Positions 36,782 to 45,653 of a DNA stretch of 64,000 bases are shown piece by piece. Each line of letters begins with the position of its first letter. Positions within the stretch are counted from its first letter, which is position 1. The notes below the pieces were generated by a model that saw nothing but the letters and a program-made list of their open reading frames with translations, was not told the DNA's origin and did no database searches. Origin of the DNA: Herpetosiphon gulosus. GTDB lineage: Bacteria > Chloroflexota > Chloroflexia > Chloroflexales > Herpetosiphonaceae. Both the position numbers and the translations under genes were made by a program. Location of the stretch: contig NZ_BAABRU010000008.1 of assembly GCF_039545135.1 (NCBI RefSeq), positions 245,268-309,267 on the forward strand, given 5' to 3'.

Positions 36782-36854
36782 GCGACAAAGTTGTCGCCCG
36801 CCTGTGACGTAGGGCCCACTGAGCAGCGCGGGTGTGTGGATAGAACGATCTATC
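36782..36854. promoter_or_regulatory. Two palindromes between lacI-like and solute-binding protein genes
   Basis: GCGACAAAGTTGTCGC (36782-36797) is a perfect 7-bp-arm palindrome with a two-base centre, and GATAGAACGATCTATC (36839-36854) a 6-bp-arm one. Both lie in the leader of the transporter operon. They do not match the TGTAANCG sites, so if they are operators they may serve another regulator; weak RNA hairpins are the alternative. Confidence 0.4.
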
Positions 36855-36876
36855 GCATACAGAAAGGGTATCCACC

Positions 36877-38670
36877 ATGAAGCTACGGTTTCCTGCGTTG
36901 ATGTTGCTGGTTATTATCTTTACCAGCATGTTGGCCGCATGTGGTGATGCGTCAACCCTCACACCACAAGCAACTCAAGCACCAAGTACAACCGCCCCAG
37001 CCGCTACTGCAACAGAAGCTCCTGCCACGGGCAGCACCGATCCAACCGCCGAACCAACTGCTGCGGCAACCACAGATACCGGTTCCACGAGCAGTGATGG
37101 CAAAGTATTTTTGACGGTTTCTGACCAACAACAATCAACTTGGGTGCGCAACTTCAACCCATTTGCAAGTGATAACCGCTGGCCAACCGCCGCCGGGATC
37201 TACGAGCCAATGTTTATTTACAACATTGCTACCGGTAAAATCGAGCCATGGCTCGCAACCGAATGGGCTTGGAATAGCGATAACACCGAGTTGACCTTCA
37301 CTATCCGCGATGGTGTGAAGTGGTCAGACGGCGAGCCATTTAGCTCAAAAGACGTTGCCTATACCCTCAATTTGATGAAAGAAAACGAAAAGCTGCAAGG
37401 CAATGGCCGCGCTGCAATGCGTTTTGTTGATAGCGTCGCCGCCGATGGCAACAAAGTTGTCGTGAAGTTCAGTGAAGTTTCAACCATCGCCTTGTATGAT
37501 ATTGGCCATCAAATGATTGTGCCAGAACATATCTGGAGCAAGATCGCTGATCCAGTTACTTTCACCAACGAAACTCCAATTGCAACCGGTCCATTCACCG
37601 AAATCATTCGCTTCCAAGACCAAATCTGGGAACTTGGCAAGAATCCAAACTACTGGCAAGCTGGCAAACCATACATTGATGGCATTCGCCAACCAGCCTA
37701 CCCCAGCAACGATGCCGCCAACTTGGCAACGATCAATGGTGAAAACGACTTGGCTAGCAACTTCATCCCTGATGTTGAAAACACCTATGTCGCCAAAGAT
37801 CCTGAAAACAACCACTACTGGTTCCCACCAGTCAATGCTCCGGTGATGTTGCTCTTGAACACCACCAAAGCTCCATTCGACGATCCTAATGTGCGCAAAG
37901 CTATCAGCATGGGCTTTGATCGCCAACAAATTACCGAAATCGCTACCTACAGCTACAACGGCCCCTCAGATGCAACTGGTTTGCCTGAATCATTCGCCGA
38001 TTGGAAGAACCCTGAAGCGGTTGCCGCTGGCGATTGGGTCAACTTTGATGTTGAAAAAGCCAACGCAATGTTGGATGCTGCTGGCCTGACCCGTGGCGCT
38101 GATGGGATTCGGGTATTGCCCGATGGCACCCCAATGGCCTACGATATCAACGTAGTTTCTGGTTGGACCGACTGGGTGACTACCGACCAAATCATTGCTG
38201 AAAGCTTGAAAGAAATCGGGATCAATGCCACCACCCGTACCTACGACTTTAGCGCTTGGTTCGATAAAGTTCAAAAGGGCGAGTTTGATATGTCGATTGG
38301 CTGGAGCAACAATGCCCCAACCCCACTCCAATTCTATCGTGGCTTGATGTCAGGTGAAACCGCCGATACCCCAATTGGCGAAGCCAACGGCGACAACTGG
38401 CACCGCTATGGTAATCCAAAGGTCGATGAATTGTACTCACAATTTGTCAAAACCTCAGACCCAGCCGAACAAAAGAAAATCATGAACGAAATTCAGATGA
38501 TCTTTGTTCAAGAAGCCCCAGCTATCCCAATTATGCCAAACATCTATTGGGGTGAATACAACACCAAACGCTTTACCAACTTCCCGAACGAAGAAAACCC
38601 ATATGTCTTGCTTTCATCGTTCGCTCAACCCGACCGCTTGATCCTCTTGACCAACATCAAACCAAAATAA
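36877..38670 (+). CDS. Extracellular solute-binding lipoprotein, family 5 (peptide/oligosaccharide type)
   Basis: 597 residues with a lipoprotein signal: lipobox LAAC with Cys22. A low-complexity Thr/Pro/Ala linker to about residue 75 acts as a spacer from the membrane. The mature domain is a family 5 binding protein, with WLATEWAWNSDNTELTFTIRDGVKWSDGEPFSSKDVAYTL-type motifs near residues 125-165. Family 5 members bind peptides, nickel or, in several thermophiles and soil bacteria, beta-linked oligosaccharides. The surrounding GH1, GH35-like and LacI genes make a sugar the better guess. A perfect hairpin after its stop may raise its expression over the permeases. Confidence 0.92.
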   Translation: MKLRFPALMLLVIIFTSMLAACGDASTLTPQATQAPSTTAPAATATEAPATGSTDPTAEPTAAATTDTGSTSSDGKVFLTVSDQQQSTWVRNFNPFASDNRWPTAAGIYEPMFIYNIATGKIEPWLATEWAWNSDNTELTFTIRDGVKWSDGEPFSSKDVAYTLNLMKENEKLQGNGRAAMRFVDSVAADGNKVVVKFSEVSTIALYDIGHQMIVPEHIWSKIADPVTFTNETPIATGPFTEIIRFQDQIWELGKNPNYWQAGKPYIDGIRQPAYPSNDAANLATINGENDLASNFIPDVENTYVAKDPENNHYWFPPVNAPVMLLLNTTKAPFDDPNVRKAISMGFDRQQITEIATYSYNGPSDATGLPESFADWKNPEAVAAGDWVNFDVEKANAMLDAAGLTRGADGIRVLPDGTPMAYDINVVSGWTDWVTTDQIIAESLKEIGINATTRTYDFSAWFDKVQKGEFDMSIGWSNNAPTPLQFYRGLMSGETADTPIGEANGDNWHRYGNPKVDELYSQFVKTSDPAEQKKIMNEIQMIFVQEAPAIPIMPNIYWGEYNTKRFTNFPNEENPYVLLSSFAQPDRLILLTNIKPK

Positions 38671-38690
38671 GCTGTGTCTGGTTTGGTCGT

Positions 38691-38717
38691 GTGCTGGAGC
38701 CAATACGGCTCCAGCAC
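38691..38717 (+). terminator. Perfect 11-bp hairpin between binding protein and permease genes
   Basis: GTGCTGGAGCC (38691-38701) pairs with GGCTCCAGCAC (38707-38717) around AATAC. There is no T-run. Such intercistronic stems commonly stabilise the upstream mRNA so the binding protein is made in excess. Confidence 0.7.
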
Positions 38718-38755
38718 CAACCCGACCCAGGCGCGAAACCCTGAAAGGAAGAACC

Positions 38756-39733
38756 ATGCGTTTCTTGTTGCGACGGCTGGGCTTTTACGCGGTCGCGGCT
38801 TGGGTCTCGCTTACCGTCAATTTCTACCTGCCCCGGCTTATGCCTGGTGACCCAGCCTCGGCTATCTTCGCCCGTTTTCAAGGCCGCCTACGCCCTGAAG
38901 AAATCGATTCGCTACGCAAAGCTTATGGCCTAAGCGATGCCCCTTTGCTTGAACAATATTTCACCTATTTGAGAAGTTTGAGTCGTGGAGAGTTTGGCAT
39001 TTCAATCAACTTCTTTCCAGCCCAAGTTACCGATGTGATTTCGACTGGATTTACTTGGACGCTCTTGCTGGCTGGTTTGGCCACCGTGATTAGCTTTTTC
39101 TTGGGCAATGTCTTGGGGATTATCGGCGCTTGGCGGCGCAATGGCATCCTCGATTCAGTCGCTCCACCCTTACTAACCTTCATCGGCGCATTTCCCTACT
39201 TCTTCTTAGCGATGATTGCGCTGTATTTCCTTGCATTTCAAGCAGGCTGGTTCCCATTACGACACGCTTATAGCGATGCGCTATCGGTCGATTGGGGCAG
39301 CCTCACCTTTATAAAGAGTGTTATCTCGCATATGCTGCTGCCAGCCACCTGTATTGTGCTGGCTTCGATTGGCGGTTGGATGCTTGGCATGCGTAATACC
39401 ATGGTTGGGATTCTCTCCGAGGATTACATCACCATGGCGCAGGCTAAGGGTTTATCGCAACAACGAATTATGTTTAGCTATGCTGCCCGCAATGCCTTAT
39501 TGCCCAATGTTACTTCGTTTGGGATGGCACTTGGCTTTGTGCTCAGCGGCTCCTTGCTCACCGAAATTATCTTTGCGTATCCAGGCTTAGGCTATTTGCT
39601 GTTGCAAGCAGTTCGCAACTTGGATTACCCCTTGATGCAGGGCTTGTTTTTGATGATTACGTTTGCGGTGCTTGGGGCCAATCTGTTGGTTGACATATTG
39701 TATGTGTGGCTTGATCCACGCACTCGACGCTAG
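38756..39733 (+). CDS. ABC transporter permease, DppB/OppB type
   Basis: 325 residues from ATG 38756, with AAAGGAAG upstream. The N-terminal segment FLLRRLGFYAVAAWVSLTVNF and the RLMPGDPA motif are typical of DppB-type permeases. About six membrane segments are visible, and the cytoplasmic EAA loop is DYITMAQAKGLSQQRIMFSY. It forms the transmembrane pore with the next permease and is driven by the two ATPases that follow. It ends 10 bases before the next gene. Confidence 0.93.
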   Translation: MRFLLRRLGFYAVAAWVSLTVNFYLPRLMPGDPASAIFARFQGRLRPEEIDSLRKAYGLSDAPLLEQYFTYLRSLSRGEFGISINFFPAQVTDVISTGFTWTLLLAGLATVISFFLGNVLGIIGAWRRNGILDSVAPPLLTFIGAFPYFFLAMIALYFLAFQAGWFPLRHAYSDALSVDWGSLTFIKSVISHMLLPATCIVLASIGGWMLGMRNTMVGILSEDYITMAQAKGLSQQRIMFSYAARNALLPNVTSFGMALGFVLSGSLLTEIIFAYPGLGYLLLQAVRNLDYPLMQGLFLMITFAVLGANLLVDILYVWLDPRTRR

Positions 39734-39743
39734 GAGTTGTGCC

Positions 39744-40748
39744 ATGCAAGCATCACCGGAGAAAACCTTGGCTTCAAAGGCAGCCGAAACTACCAAAACA
39801 GGCCGTCCATGGTTGGCACACTGGCCGTTGCTACGGGCATTCTTGCGCAATCGCAAGGCCATGCTCGGCGTAAGCATTATGTTCTTCTTTGTGATGGTGG
39901 CCCTATTGGCCCCCTGGATTGCCCCAGGCAACCCCAAAAAGATGGAAAGCCGTGCCCACTTGGCTCCAGCTTGGATCGCCGATAAACCTGCTCCAGGCGG
40001 TAAAACCTTCTTACTTGGCACAACTGGTCAAGGCCAAGATGTGTTTCGCCAGCTGGTTTGGGGTTCACGTTTATCGCTCACGGTGGGCCTGAGTGTCGGC
40101 ATCGCCTCAACCATTTTGGGCACAATTATCGGCTTGACCGCTGGCTATTTGGGCGGTTGGGTTGATGATGTTCTCTCATTGTTGACCAATGTGATGCTGA
40201 TTATTCCGGGCATGCCGTTGTTGGTTATTCTTGCGGCCTTTCTCAAGCCAGGGCCGGTGACCGTTGTGATGGTGTTGACCATCACCGGGTGGGCTTGGCC
40301 AGCCCGGGTTATGCGTTCGCAGGTGCTTTCGCTCAGGGCCAAAGATTTTATCGCGGCCTCGGTAGTGAGCGGCGAACGCACTCCCCGGATTTTGTTTAGC
40401 GAAGTCTTGCCAAATATGTCTTCGGTATTTGTTGGGAGCATGGTTGGTTCGACGGTGTATGCAATTGGCGCTGATGTTGGTTTGGCCTTCCTTGGCTTGA
40501 CCGATGTTGGCACGACTAGTTGGGGCACGATGCTCTACTGGGCACAAAATAATGCAGGCATCTTGACCGGAGCTTGGTGGACATTTGTACCAGTCGGCAT
40601 TTGTATTGCCTTGTGTGCCTTTGCCTTAACCATGCTGAACTACGCGCTCGACGAAATTACCAACCCTCGCTTACGTGCCGAAAAGGAGGTCACTCATGGC
40701 AAGCGCTCCCGTGCCAACGTCCTTGTCACCCCAGTCATCCGCAAGTAG
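39744..40748 (+). CDS. ABC transporter permease, DppC/OppC type
   Basis: 334 residues from ATG 39744, set by TAGGAG at 39731-39736; an upstream in-frame start would overlap the previous gene and lacks a site. It shows the short cytoplasmic N-terminus and first helix after RNRKAMLGVSIMFFF, then the periplasmic stretch with FLLGTTGQGQDVFRQLVWGSR (the DppC-type signature) and the EAA loop near SLRAKDFIAASVVSGERTPR. Its C-terminal 53 bases overlap the following ATPase gene, so the two are translationally coupled. Confidence 0.93.
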   Translation: MQASPEKTLASKAAETTKTGRPWLAHWPLLRAFLRNRKAMLGVSIMFFFVMVALLAPWIAPGNPKKMESRAHLAPAWIADKPAPGGKTFLLGTTGQGQDVFRQLVWGSRLSLTVGLSVGIASTILGTIIGLTAGYLGGWVDDVLSLLTNVMLIIPGMPLLVILAAFLKPGPVTVVMVLTITGWAWPARVMRSQVLSLRAKDFIAASVVSGERTPRILFSEVLPNMSSVFVGSMVGSTVYAIGADVGLAFLGLTDVGTTSWGTMLYWAQNNAGILTGAWWTFVPVGICIALCAFALTMLNYALDEITNPRLRAEKEVTHGKRSRANVLVTPVIRK

Positions 40749-41709
40749 TGCGGCTGAGCCATTACTCGATGTTCAGAACCTATCGGTCGAATACCAGACG
40801 TTGCGCGGCCCTGTCCAAGCGGTTTCCAACGTTTCGTTTAGCATCGGCCAAGGCGAGGTTTTTGGCCTCGCTGGCGAGTCGGGCAGCGGTAAATCGACAA
40901 TTGCCCACGCAATTATGCGGATTTTGCATTCGCCCGCAGTGATTACTGGTGGTAATGTCTTATTCGATGGCGATGATGTGCTTGAAATGGATATGGAAGG
41001 CCTTGAGGCTTTCCGCTGGCGCGATATTTCGATGGTGTTTCAAAGCGCCATGAATGCGCTCAATCCAGTTTTGACCGTTGGCGAACAGATTATCGATGTG
41101 ATCCAACGCCATCAGCCTAAAACGACCAAGCAACAAGCCAAAGATCGCGCCGCCGAATTGCTCGATATTGTGGGGATCGATGGCAAGCGGGTTGATGATT
41201 ATCCCCATCAACTTTCCGGCGGCATGCGCCAACGGGTGGTGATTGCGGTTGCACTCGCGCTCAAACCACAGTTGATGATTATGGATGAGCCAACTACCGC
41301 GCTTGATGTGGTGGTGCAAAAAGATATTATGCAGCAAATCGAGTATCTTAAAAAAGAGCTTGATTTCTCGATTCTGTTTATTACCCACGACTTATCGTTG
41401 ATGGTCGAGTTTTCCGACCGTATCGGCGTGATGTATGCTGGCGAAATTGTTGAAATGACTGCTGCTCATGAGCTATTCAACAAGCCGCTGCATCCCTACA
41501 CCCAAGGTTTGATGGCTTCGTTCCCAGCCTTGGTTGGCCCCAAGGAAACCCTAACTGGGATTCCAGGTTCGCCGCCAAATATGCTCGAACCACCAAGCGG
41601 TTGTCGCTTTCACCCACGCTGCCCCAAGGCGTTTGCTCAGTGTCCACTGCAACAACCAACCCTACGCGAAGTTGAACCAGGCCATTTTGTGGCTTGTCAC
41701 TTGTACTGA
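40696..41709 (+). CDS. ABC transporter ATP-binding protein, DppD/OppD type
   Basis: 337 residues from ATG 40696, eight bases... preceded by the strong site AAAGGAGGT at 40682-40690, which outweighs the upstream GTG. It has Walker A GESGSGKST near residue 60, signature LSGGMRQRV, Walker B LMIMDEPTTALD and the C-terminal oligopeptide-transporter tail with paired cysteines (GCRFHPRCP and QCPLQQP), which may bind an iron-sulfur cluster in this family. It acts with the next gene as a heterodimeric motor for the two permeases. Its start lies inside the preceding permease gene. Confidence 0.93.
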   Translation: MASAPVPTSLSPQSSASSAAEPLLDVQNLSVEYQTLRGPVQAVSNVSFSIGQGEVFGLAGESGSGKSTIAHAIMRILHSPAVITGGNVLFDGDDVLEMDMEGLEAFRWRDISMVFQSAMNALNPVLTVGEQIIDVIQRHQPKTTKQQAKDRAAELLDIVGIDGKRVDDYPHQLSGGMRQRVVIAVALALKPQLMIMDEPTTALDVVVQKDIMQQIEYLKKELDFSILFITHDLSLMVEFSDRIGVMYAGEIVEMTAAHELFNKPLHPYTQGLMASFPALVGPKETLTGIPGSPPNMLEPPSGCRFHPRCPKAFAQCPLQQPTLREVEPGHFVACHLY

Positions 41710-41717
41710 GGTGCATC

Positions 41718-42761
41718 ATGACCAAAACTGTGTTAACTGCTGAGCAGTGGAAATTAGCTGAATCTCCCGATCCCGTAGTTTTGGAAGTGCGCAAGTTGAC
41801 CAAGCGCTTTCCGGTGGGTGGCATGTTTCGAAGCAAAAACGTCCATGCCTTAACTGATGTTTCATTTGCCATTCGCCGTGGCGAGGTTTTGGCGGTCGTG
41901 GGCGAATCCGGTAGTGGCAAAAGCACCGCTGCCCGTTTGATCGCCCGCTTGATGGAGCCAACCAGCGGCGAGATTATCTTCCGTGGCCAAAATGTGCTGC
42001 AAACTGAAAAACGCGGTGCTTCGCTGAGCTATCGCAGCGGCGTACAGATGATTTTTCAAGATCCATTTGGCTCGATGAACCCAACTCACTCGGTGGCCCA
42101 TCACATTATGCGACCGTTGCAAATTCATCATAAAGTTGAGCGACGCAGCGATTTGTTGCCTCGGGTGCATGAGTTGTTGGCGACGGTCGGCCTGAATCCA
42201 CCAGCCGATATTGCCAATAAATATCCCCACGAGCTATCTGGTGGGCAACGCCAACGGGTGGCAATCGCCCGTGCTTTGGCGGTCGATCCCGAAATCGTGC
42301 TGGCCGACGAACCAATTTCGATGCTCGATGTTTCGATTCGGATTGGTGTGCTCAACTTGATGGCTAAGCTCAAAAAAGAGATTGGCATCGGCTATCTCTA
42401 CATTACCCACGATATTGCCAGCGCTCGCTATTTTGCCGACCGGATTATGGTGCTGTATGCAGGCCAAATGATGGAAGGTGCCGATAGTGACGAGTTAATC
42501 GGTAATCCAGCCCATCCGTATACGAAATTATTGCTTTCCGCCGTGCCTAACCCCGAAGTGGCGCTTGGTCAGCGTGAAGTTGTGGCCCGTGGTGAGCCGC
42601 CATCCTTGATCGATCCGCCGCCTGGTTGCCCATTTGCCGCGCGTTGCCCACAAGTGAAGGATGTCTGTCGCAAAGTAATGCCGGATGTGCAGACGATTGC
42701 GCCAAATCACTGGGTTCGTTGCCATTTGTATGGTGAGGGCAGTGGAGGAACTGCGGCATGA
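41718..42761 (+). CDS. ABC transporter ATP-binding protein, DppF/OppF type
   Basis: 347 residues from ATG 41718, with GAGGTG at 41708-41713. Motifs: Walker A GESGSGKST, signature LSGGQRQRVAIARAL, Walker B EIVLADEPISMLD, and the family C-terminal cysteine tail GCPFAARCPQVKDVC. It is the second ATPase of the dipeptide-type importer. The last four bases overlap the start of the GH35-like gene (ATGA), tying transport to cleavage of the imported sugar. Confidence 0.93.
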   Translation: MTKTVLTAEQWKLAESPDPVVLEVRKLTKRFPVGGMFRSKNVHALTDVSFAIRRGEVLAVVGESGSGKSTAARLIARLMEPTSGEIIFRGQNVLQTEKRGASLSYRSGVQMIFQDPFGSMNPTHSVAHHIMRPLQIHHKVERRSDLLPRVHELLATVGLNPPADIANKYPHELSGGQRQRVAIARALAVDPEIVLADEPISMLDVSIRIGVLNLMAKLKKEIGIGYLYITHDIASARYFADRIMVLYAGQMMEGADSDELIGNPAHPYTKLLLSAVPNPEVALGQREVVARGEPPSLIDPPPGCPFAARCPQVKDVCRKVMPDVQTIAPNHWVRCHLYGEGSGGTAA

Positions 42762-44776
42762 GTGTGACACTGACTGCCAATGGTCTCGCAGTCAATGGTC
42801 AGGAAGTGCCGGTTTATTCCGGCACTATCCACTATTGGCGCTTGGAGCGCGACCGCTGGGACTATATTCTCGACCAAGCCAAGGCGCTGGGCTTTTCGAT
42901 GATCGAAACCTATATTCCTTGGGGGGTGCATGAAACCGCTCCCGGTCAATACGATTGGGGCCAAATCGATCCACGCAAGGATCTAGCGGCCTTTATCCGA
43001 TTGTGCCATGAACGGGGAATCTGGCTGATTGCGCGGCCTGGGCCATTGATCAATGCTGAATTGACCGACTTTGGCTTTCCCCAATGGATTTTGGACGATC
43101 CAGCGATGCAAGCTCGCACGGCATTGGATACCATGCATATGAGCTTGGCAGCGGGTTTGCATCCGCCGCATCAATTTCCTGTGCCATCATATACCAGCCC
43201 TGAATATTTGGCCGCCGTTGGCGTGTGGTTCGACCACATGTGCCAAGTGATTGTGCCGCAACTTTCGCCGCATGGGCCGATTGTCGCGGTGCAAAGCGAT
43301 AATGAAACCTGCTATATGTTTCATGAGCAAGCCTATGCGACCGATTACAGCCCCTCGTCCTTGGCCTTGTATCAAGCAATGTTGGCTGAGCAATATGGCG
43401 CAATCGAGGAATTGAATCAAGCTTATGCGACCAACTATGCTCATTTCAGCGAAGTGATTGCGCCGCGCGATGCCGATATCGCCAGCCGCCCCGACTTAAT
43501 TGCCCACCTCGATTGGGTGCGCTACAAAGAAGTGCATATTAATTGGATTGTGGCAACCATGGCCGATATGCTGCGTGAGCGTGGCGTGGTTGATGTGCCA
43601 TTATTCCACGATGTAGCCTTCCAATATCGCACGCCACTGGATATTAACGCCATGGAAGCTAACGGCCATGTCGATTGGGTTGGGATCAACTATTATCGCC
43701 AACCGCAAGGCTTTGATGGTGCGATCACCTTGGTGCGCTATATGGCTGGCACTACGCGTTTGCCGTTTATCCCTGAATTTGGCAGTGGTTTGTGGATTCA
43801 CCATGCTCTCACGCCACGACCGGAAGAAGCTGAGTTTGTCACTTTAGCGGCCTTGATGTATGGGATTAAAGCCTTCAATTTCTATATGTTGGTCGAACGT
43901 GATCGTTGGTTGGCCTGCCCAATCACTCGTCATGGCGATTATCGACCGGAATATACTCAATTCTTTGAGCGTTTGATGGGCTTTTTGCAACAGCAACAAT
44001 GGTGGAACTTCCAGCGCAAACCTGAAGTTTTGGTGCTGATGAGCTATGATCTTGGGCGCTATTGGGCCGCAACCTCAAGTTTGCACTATGGCCATGTCGA
44101 TTTACTCGGCCTGCCGCCAGCATTAAATCGAGTCGAATTGGATTTGGGCTTTAGCAGTGATCTCGAAGTTGAAAGCGACGATTTTCATCCGCAAAGTTGG
44201 TATGGCTCGTTGCGCAGCACGCTCGATGCCAACCATATCGACTACGATTTGAGCGATAGCCATTTGCGCAGCCCACGGATTGCTGAATATAAATTGGTGT
44301 TTGCTCAGAGCGTCGATTGGATGAGCCGCGCCGATCAACAGCGTTTGTTGCAGGCTGCCGAAGCTGGTGCAACTGTTTGGCTTGGCCCAACCTTGCCAAC
44401 CCTTGACGAATATTTCCAGCCCTGTACGATTTTAGCTGATCAATTGGCGGGCAAACGCCAAGTTGCCTTGGGCAGTGGTCATTTGGGCTTGTTGAGCCAA
44501 GCCGAATTAGCTGTATTTTGTTCTGAGCTAGCCGCAGGCTTGCCAGTGCGACCTCAAAACCCCCAATTGGCAGTTACCAGTCATCGCTATCAAGGCCGCG
44601 AAATTCTGTTTGTAGCTAACCCAACTGCTGAAACGATTAACTCAAGCTTGGATTTTGCCCATCCGGTGCGGTTAACTAGCTTGTGGGGAGCATTCGCTGG
44701 CGCTGATCTACAACAACAGCACCCGTTTAGCCTAGCAGCCTACACGATTGCAATTGTCGAGGTGCAGCATGATTGA
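42758..44776 (+). CDS. Beta-galactosidase-like glycoside hydrolase, GH35 family or relative
   Basis: 672 residues. The N-terminal signature VYSGTIHYWRLERDRWDYIL and the ETYIPWGVHE stretch are those of GH35 TIM-barrel enzymes. Likely catalytic residues are Glu183 in VQSDNET (acid/base) and Glu340 in IPEFGSG (nucleophile), although the GH35 consensus at the first site is normally QxENEYG, so this is a divergent member. GH42 is the main alternative. A beta-sandwich-like C-terminal part follows after about residue 560. No signal peptide is seen, so it should act on imported galactosides or similar beta-linked sugars. It is the sixth gene of the transporter operon. Confidence 0.85.
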   Translation: MSVTLTANGLAVNGQEVPVYSGTIHYWRLERDRWDYILDQAKALGFSMIETYIPWGVHETAPGQYDWGQIDPRKDLAAFIRLCHERGIWLIARPGPLINAELTDFGFPQWILDDPAMQARTALDTMHMSLAAGLHPPHQFPVPSYTSPEYLAAVGVWFDHMCQVIVPQLSPHGPIVAVQSDNETCYMFHEQAYATDYSPSSLALYQAMLAEQYGAIEELNQAYATNYAHFSEVIAPRDADIASRPDLIAHLDWVRYKEVHINWIVATMADMLRERGVVDVPLFHDVAFQYRTPLDINAMEANGHVDWVGINYYRQPQGFDGAITLVRYMAGTTRLPFIPEFGSGLWIHHALTPRPEEAEFVTLAALMYGIKAFNFYMLVERDRWLACPITRHGDYRPEYTQFFERLMGFLQQQQWWNFQRKPEVLVLMSYDLGRYWAATSSLHYGHVDLLGLPPALNRVELDLGFSSDLEVESDDFHPQSWYGSLRSTLDANHIDYDLSDSHLRSPRIAEYKLVFAQSVDWMSRADQQRLLQAAEAGATVWLGPTLPTLDEYFQPCTILADQLAGKRQVALGSGHLGLLSQAELAVFCSELAAGLPVRPQNPQLAVTSHRYQGREILFVANPTAETINSSLDFAHPVRLTSLWGAFAGADLQQQHPFSLAAYTIAIVEVQHD

Positions 44777-45551
44777 TCGTTTTTGGCAGGTGTTGGATCT
44801 TGACCCAATCACATGGCGCAATATTGGGCGCTTTATTGAGGTTGGCAAATACATCCAAGCTGCGCGGCCTGGCGAACATGGCGTATATGTGCTCCATGAT
44901 GGTCAGAAGATTTTACGGGCTGTTGATAGCAACAATCATGTGCAACGCGAAATTACTGGCAATTTGACCACCACGCCTCAAGCTTTAGCCGAGGAATTAG
45001 CCAGCGAAGGGCGTTGGGATCGGGTACATGTGATTAGCAAGCAGCATTTGGCCGAGGTTGCCAAACAAGCCCAACAACCTGAGCAACGTGGACTAAGCAT
45101 GCCCGCCTACTATCATTTGGTCTATTCGTTGCTCTGGGGCGATGGTCAAGGCTATGTCACGGTTCCGCCGCCAGCGGGCCATTGGAACCACTGGACCTAT
45201 CGTGGCATCGAGCAATTTGTGGCTCAACTTGGCTCAGAGGCAGGCATGGGGCTGTGCGTATTTGATGGCGAACAATTGGCGATTGGGCTGATTGCTGAAT
45301 TGCACAATGGCCAGGTAGCCTATGTTACAACCTTCGATGCGTATACGGCTGAGGCTGCACCACAATTGAGCGCAACTGGTTTGGAGCAGCTATGGCAATT
45401 GCTCGAACAACGCGGCGTGCCAGCGGCAGCAGCATTAATCTGTAGTCGAGCAGCCTTTGAAGCTTGGTTGGTTGCGCCCGATAAAATTGCCAGTTTACGC
45501 CAAGCGGCTACGGCTGGTGAGGCTTGGTGGCGCTTGCGCGAGGCATTGTAG
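44769..45551 (+). CDS. Unrecognised protein at the end of the transporter/GH35 operon
   Basis: 260 residues from ATG 44769, overlapping the GH35-like gene by eight bases; an upstream frame start is not needed. I do not recognise a family. The N-terminal 80 residues contain TWRNIGRFIEVGKYIQAARPG, and the central part has YHLVYSLLWGDGQGYVTVPPP and GHWNHWTYRGIEQFV. The C-terminal half is rich in Ala, Leu and Gln and helical. It has no signal peptide or membrane helix. Translational coupling to the hydrolase suggests a role in the same sugar pathway, but none can be named. The next gene is about 100 bases away with its own start region. Confidence 0.75.
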   Translation: MIDRFWQVLDLDPITWRNIGRFIEVGKYIQAARPGEHGVYVLHDGQKILRAVDSNNHVQREITGNLTTTPQALAEELASEGRWDRVHVISKQHLAEVAKQAQQPEQRGLSMPAYYHLVYSLLWGDGQGYVTVPPPAGHWNHWTYRGIEQFVAQLGSEAGMGLCVFDGEQLAIGLIAELHNGQVAYVTTFDAYTAEAAPQLSATGLEQLWQLLEQRGVPAAAALICSRAAFEAWLVAPDKIASLRQAATAGEAWWRLREAL

Positions 45552-45653
45552 CAAAGTTCTAGGGTCAAAAACACCACTGAAGAGTTGCATCAATTGCCAT
45601 GAAATACTATGATGCATGCAACGAATTTTTAATCATTACACTGCGTGGCAAGC

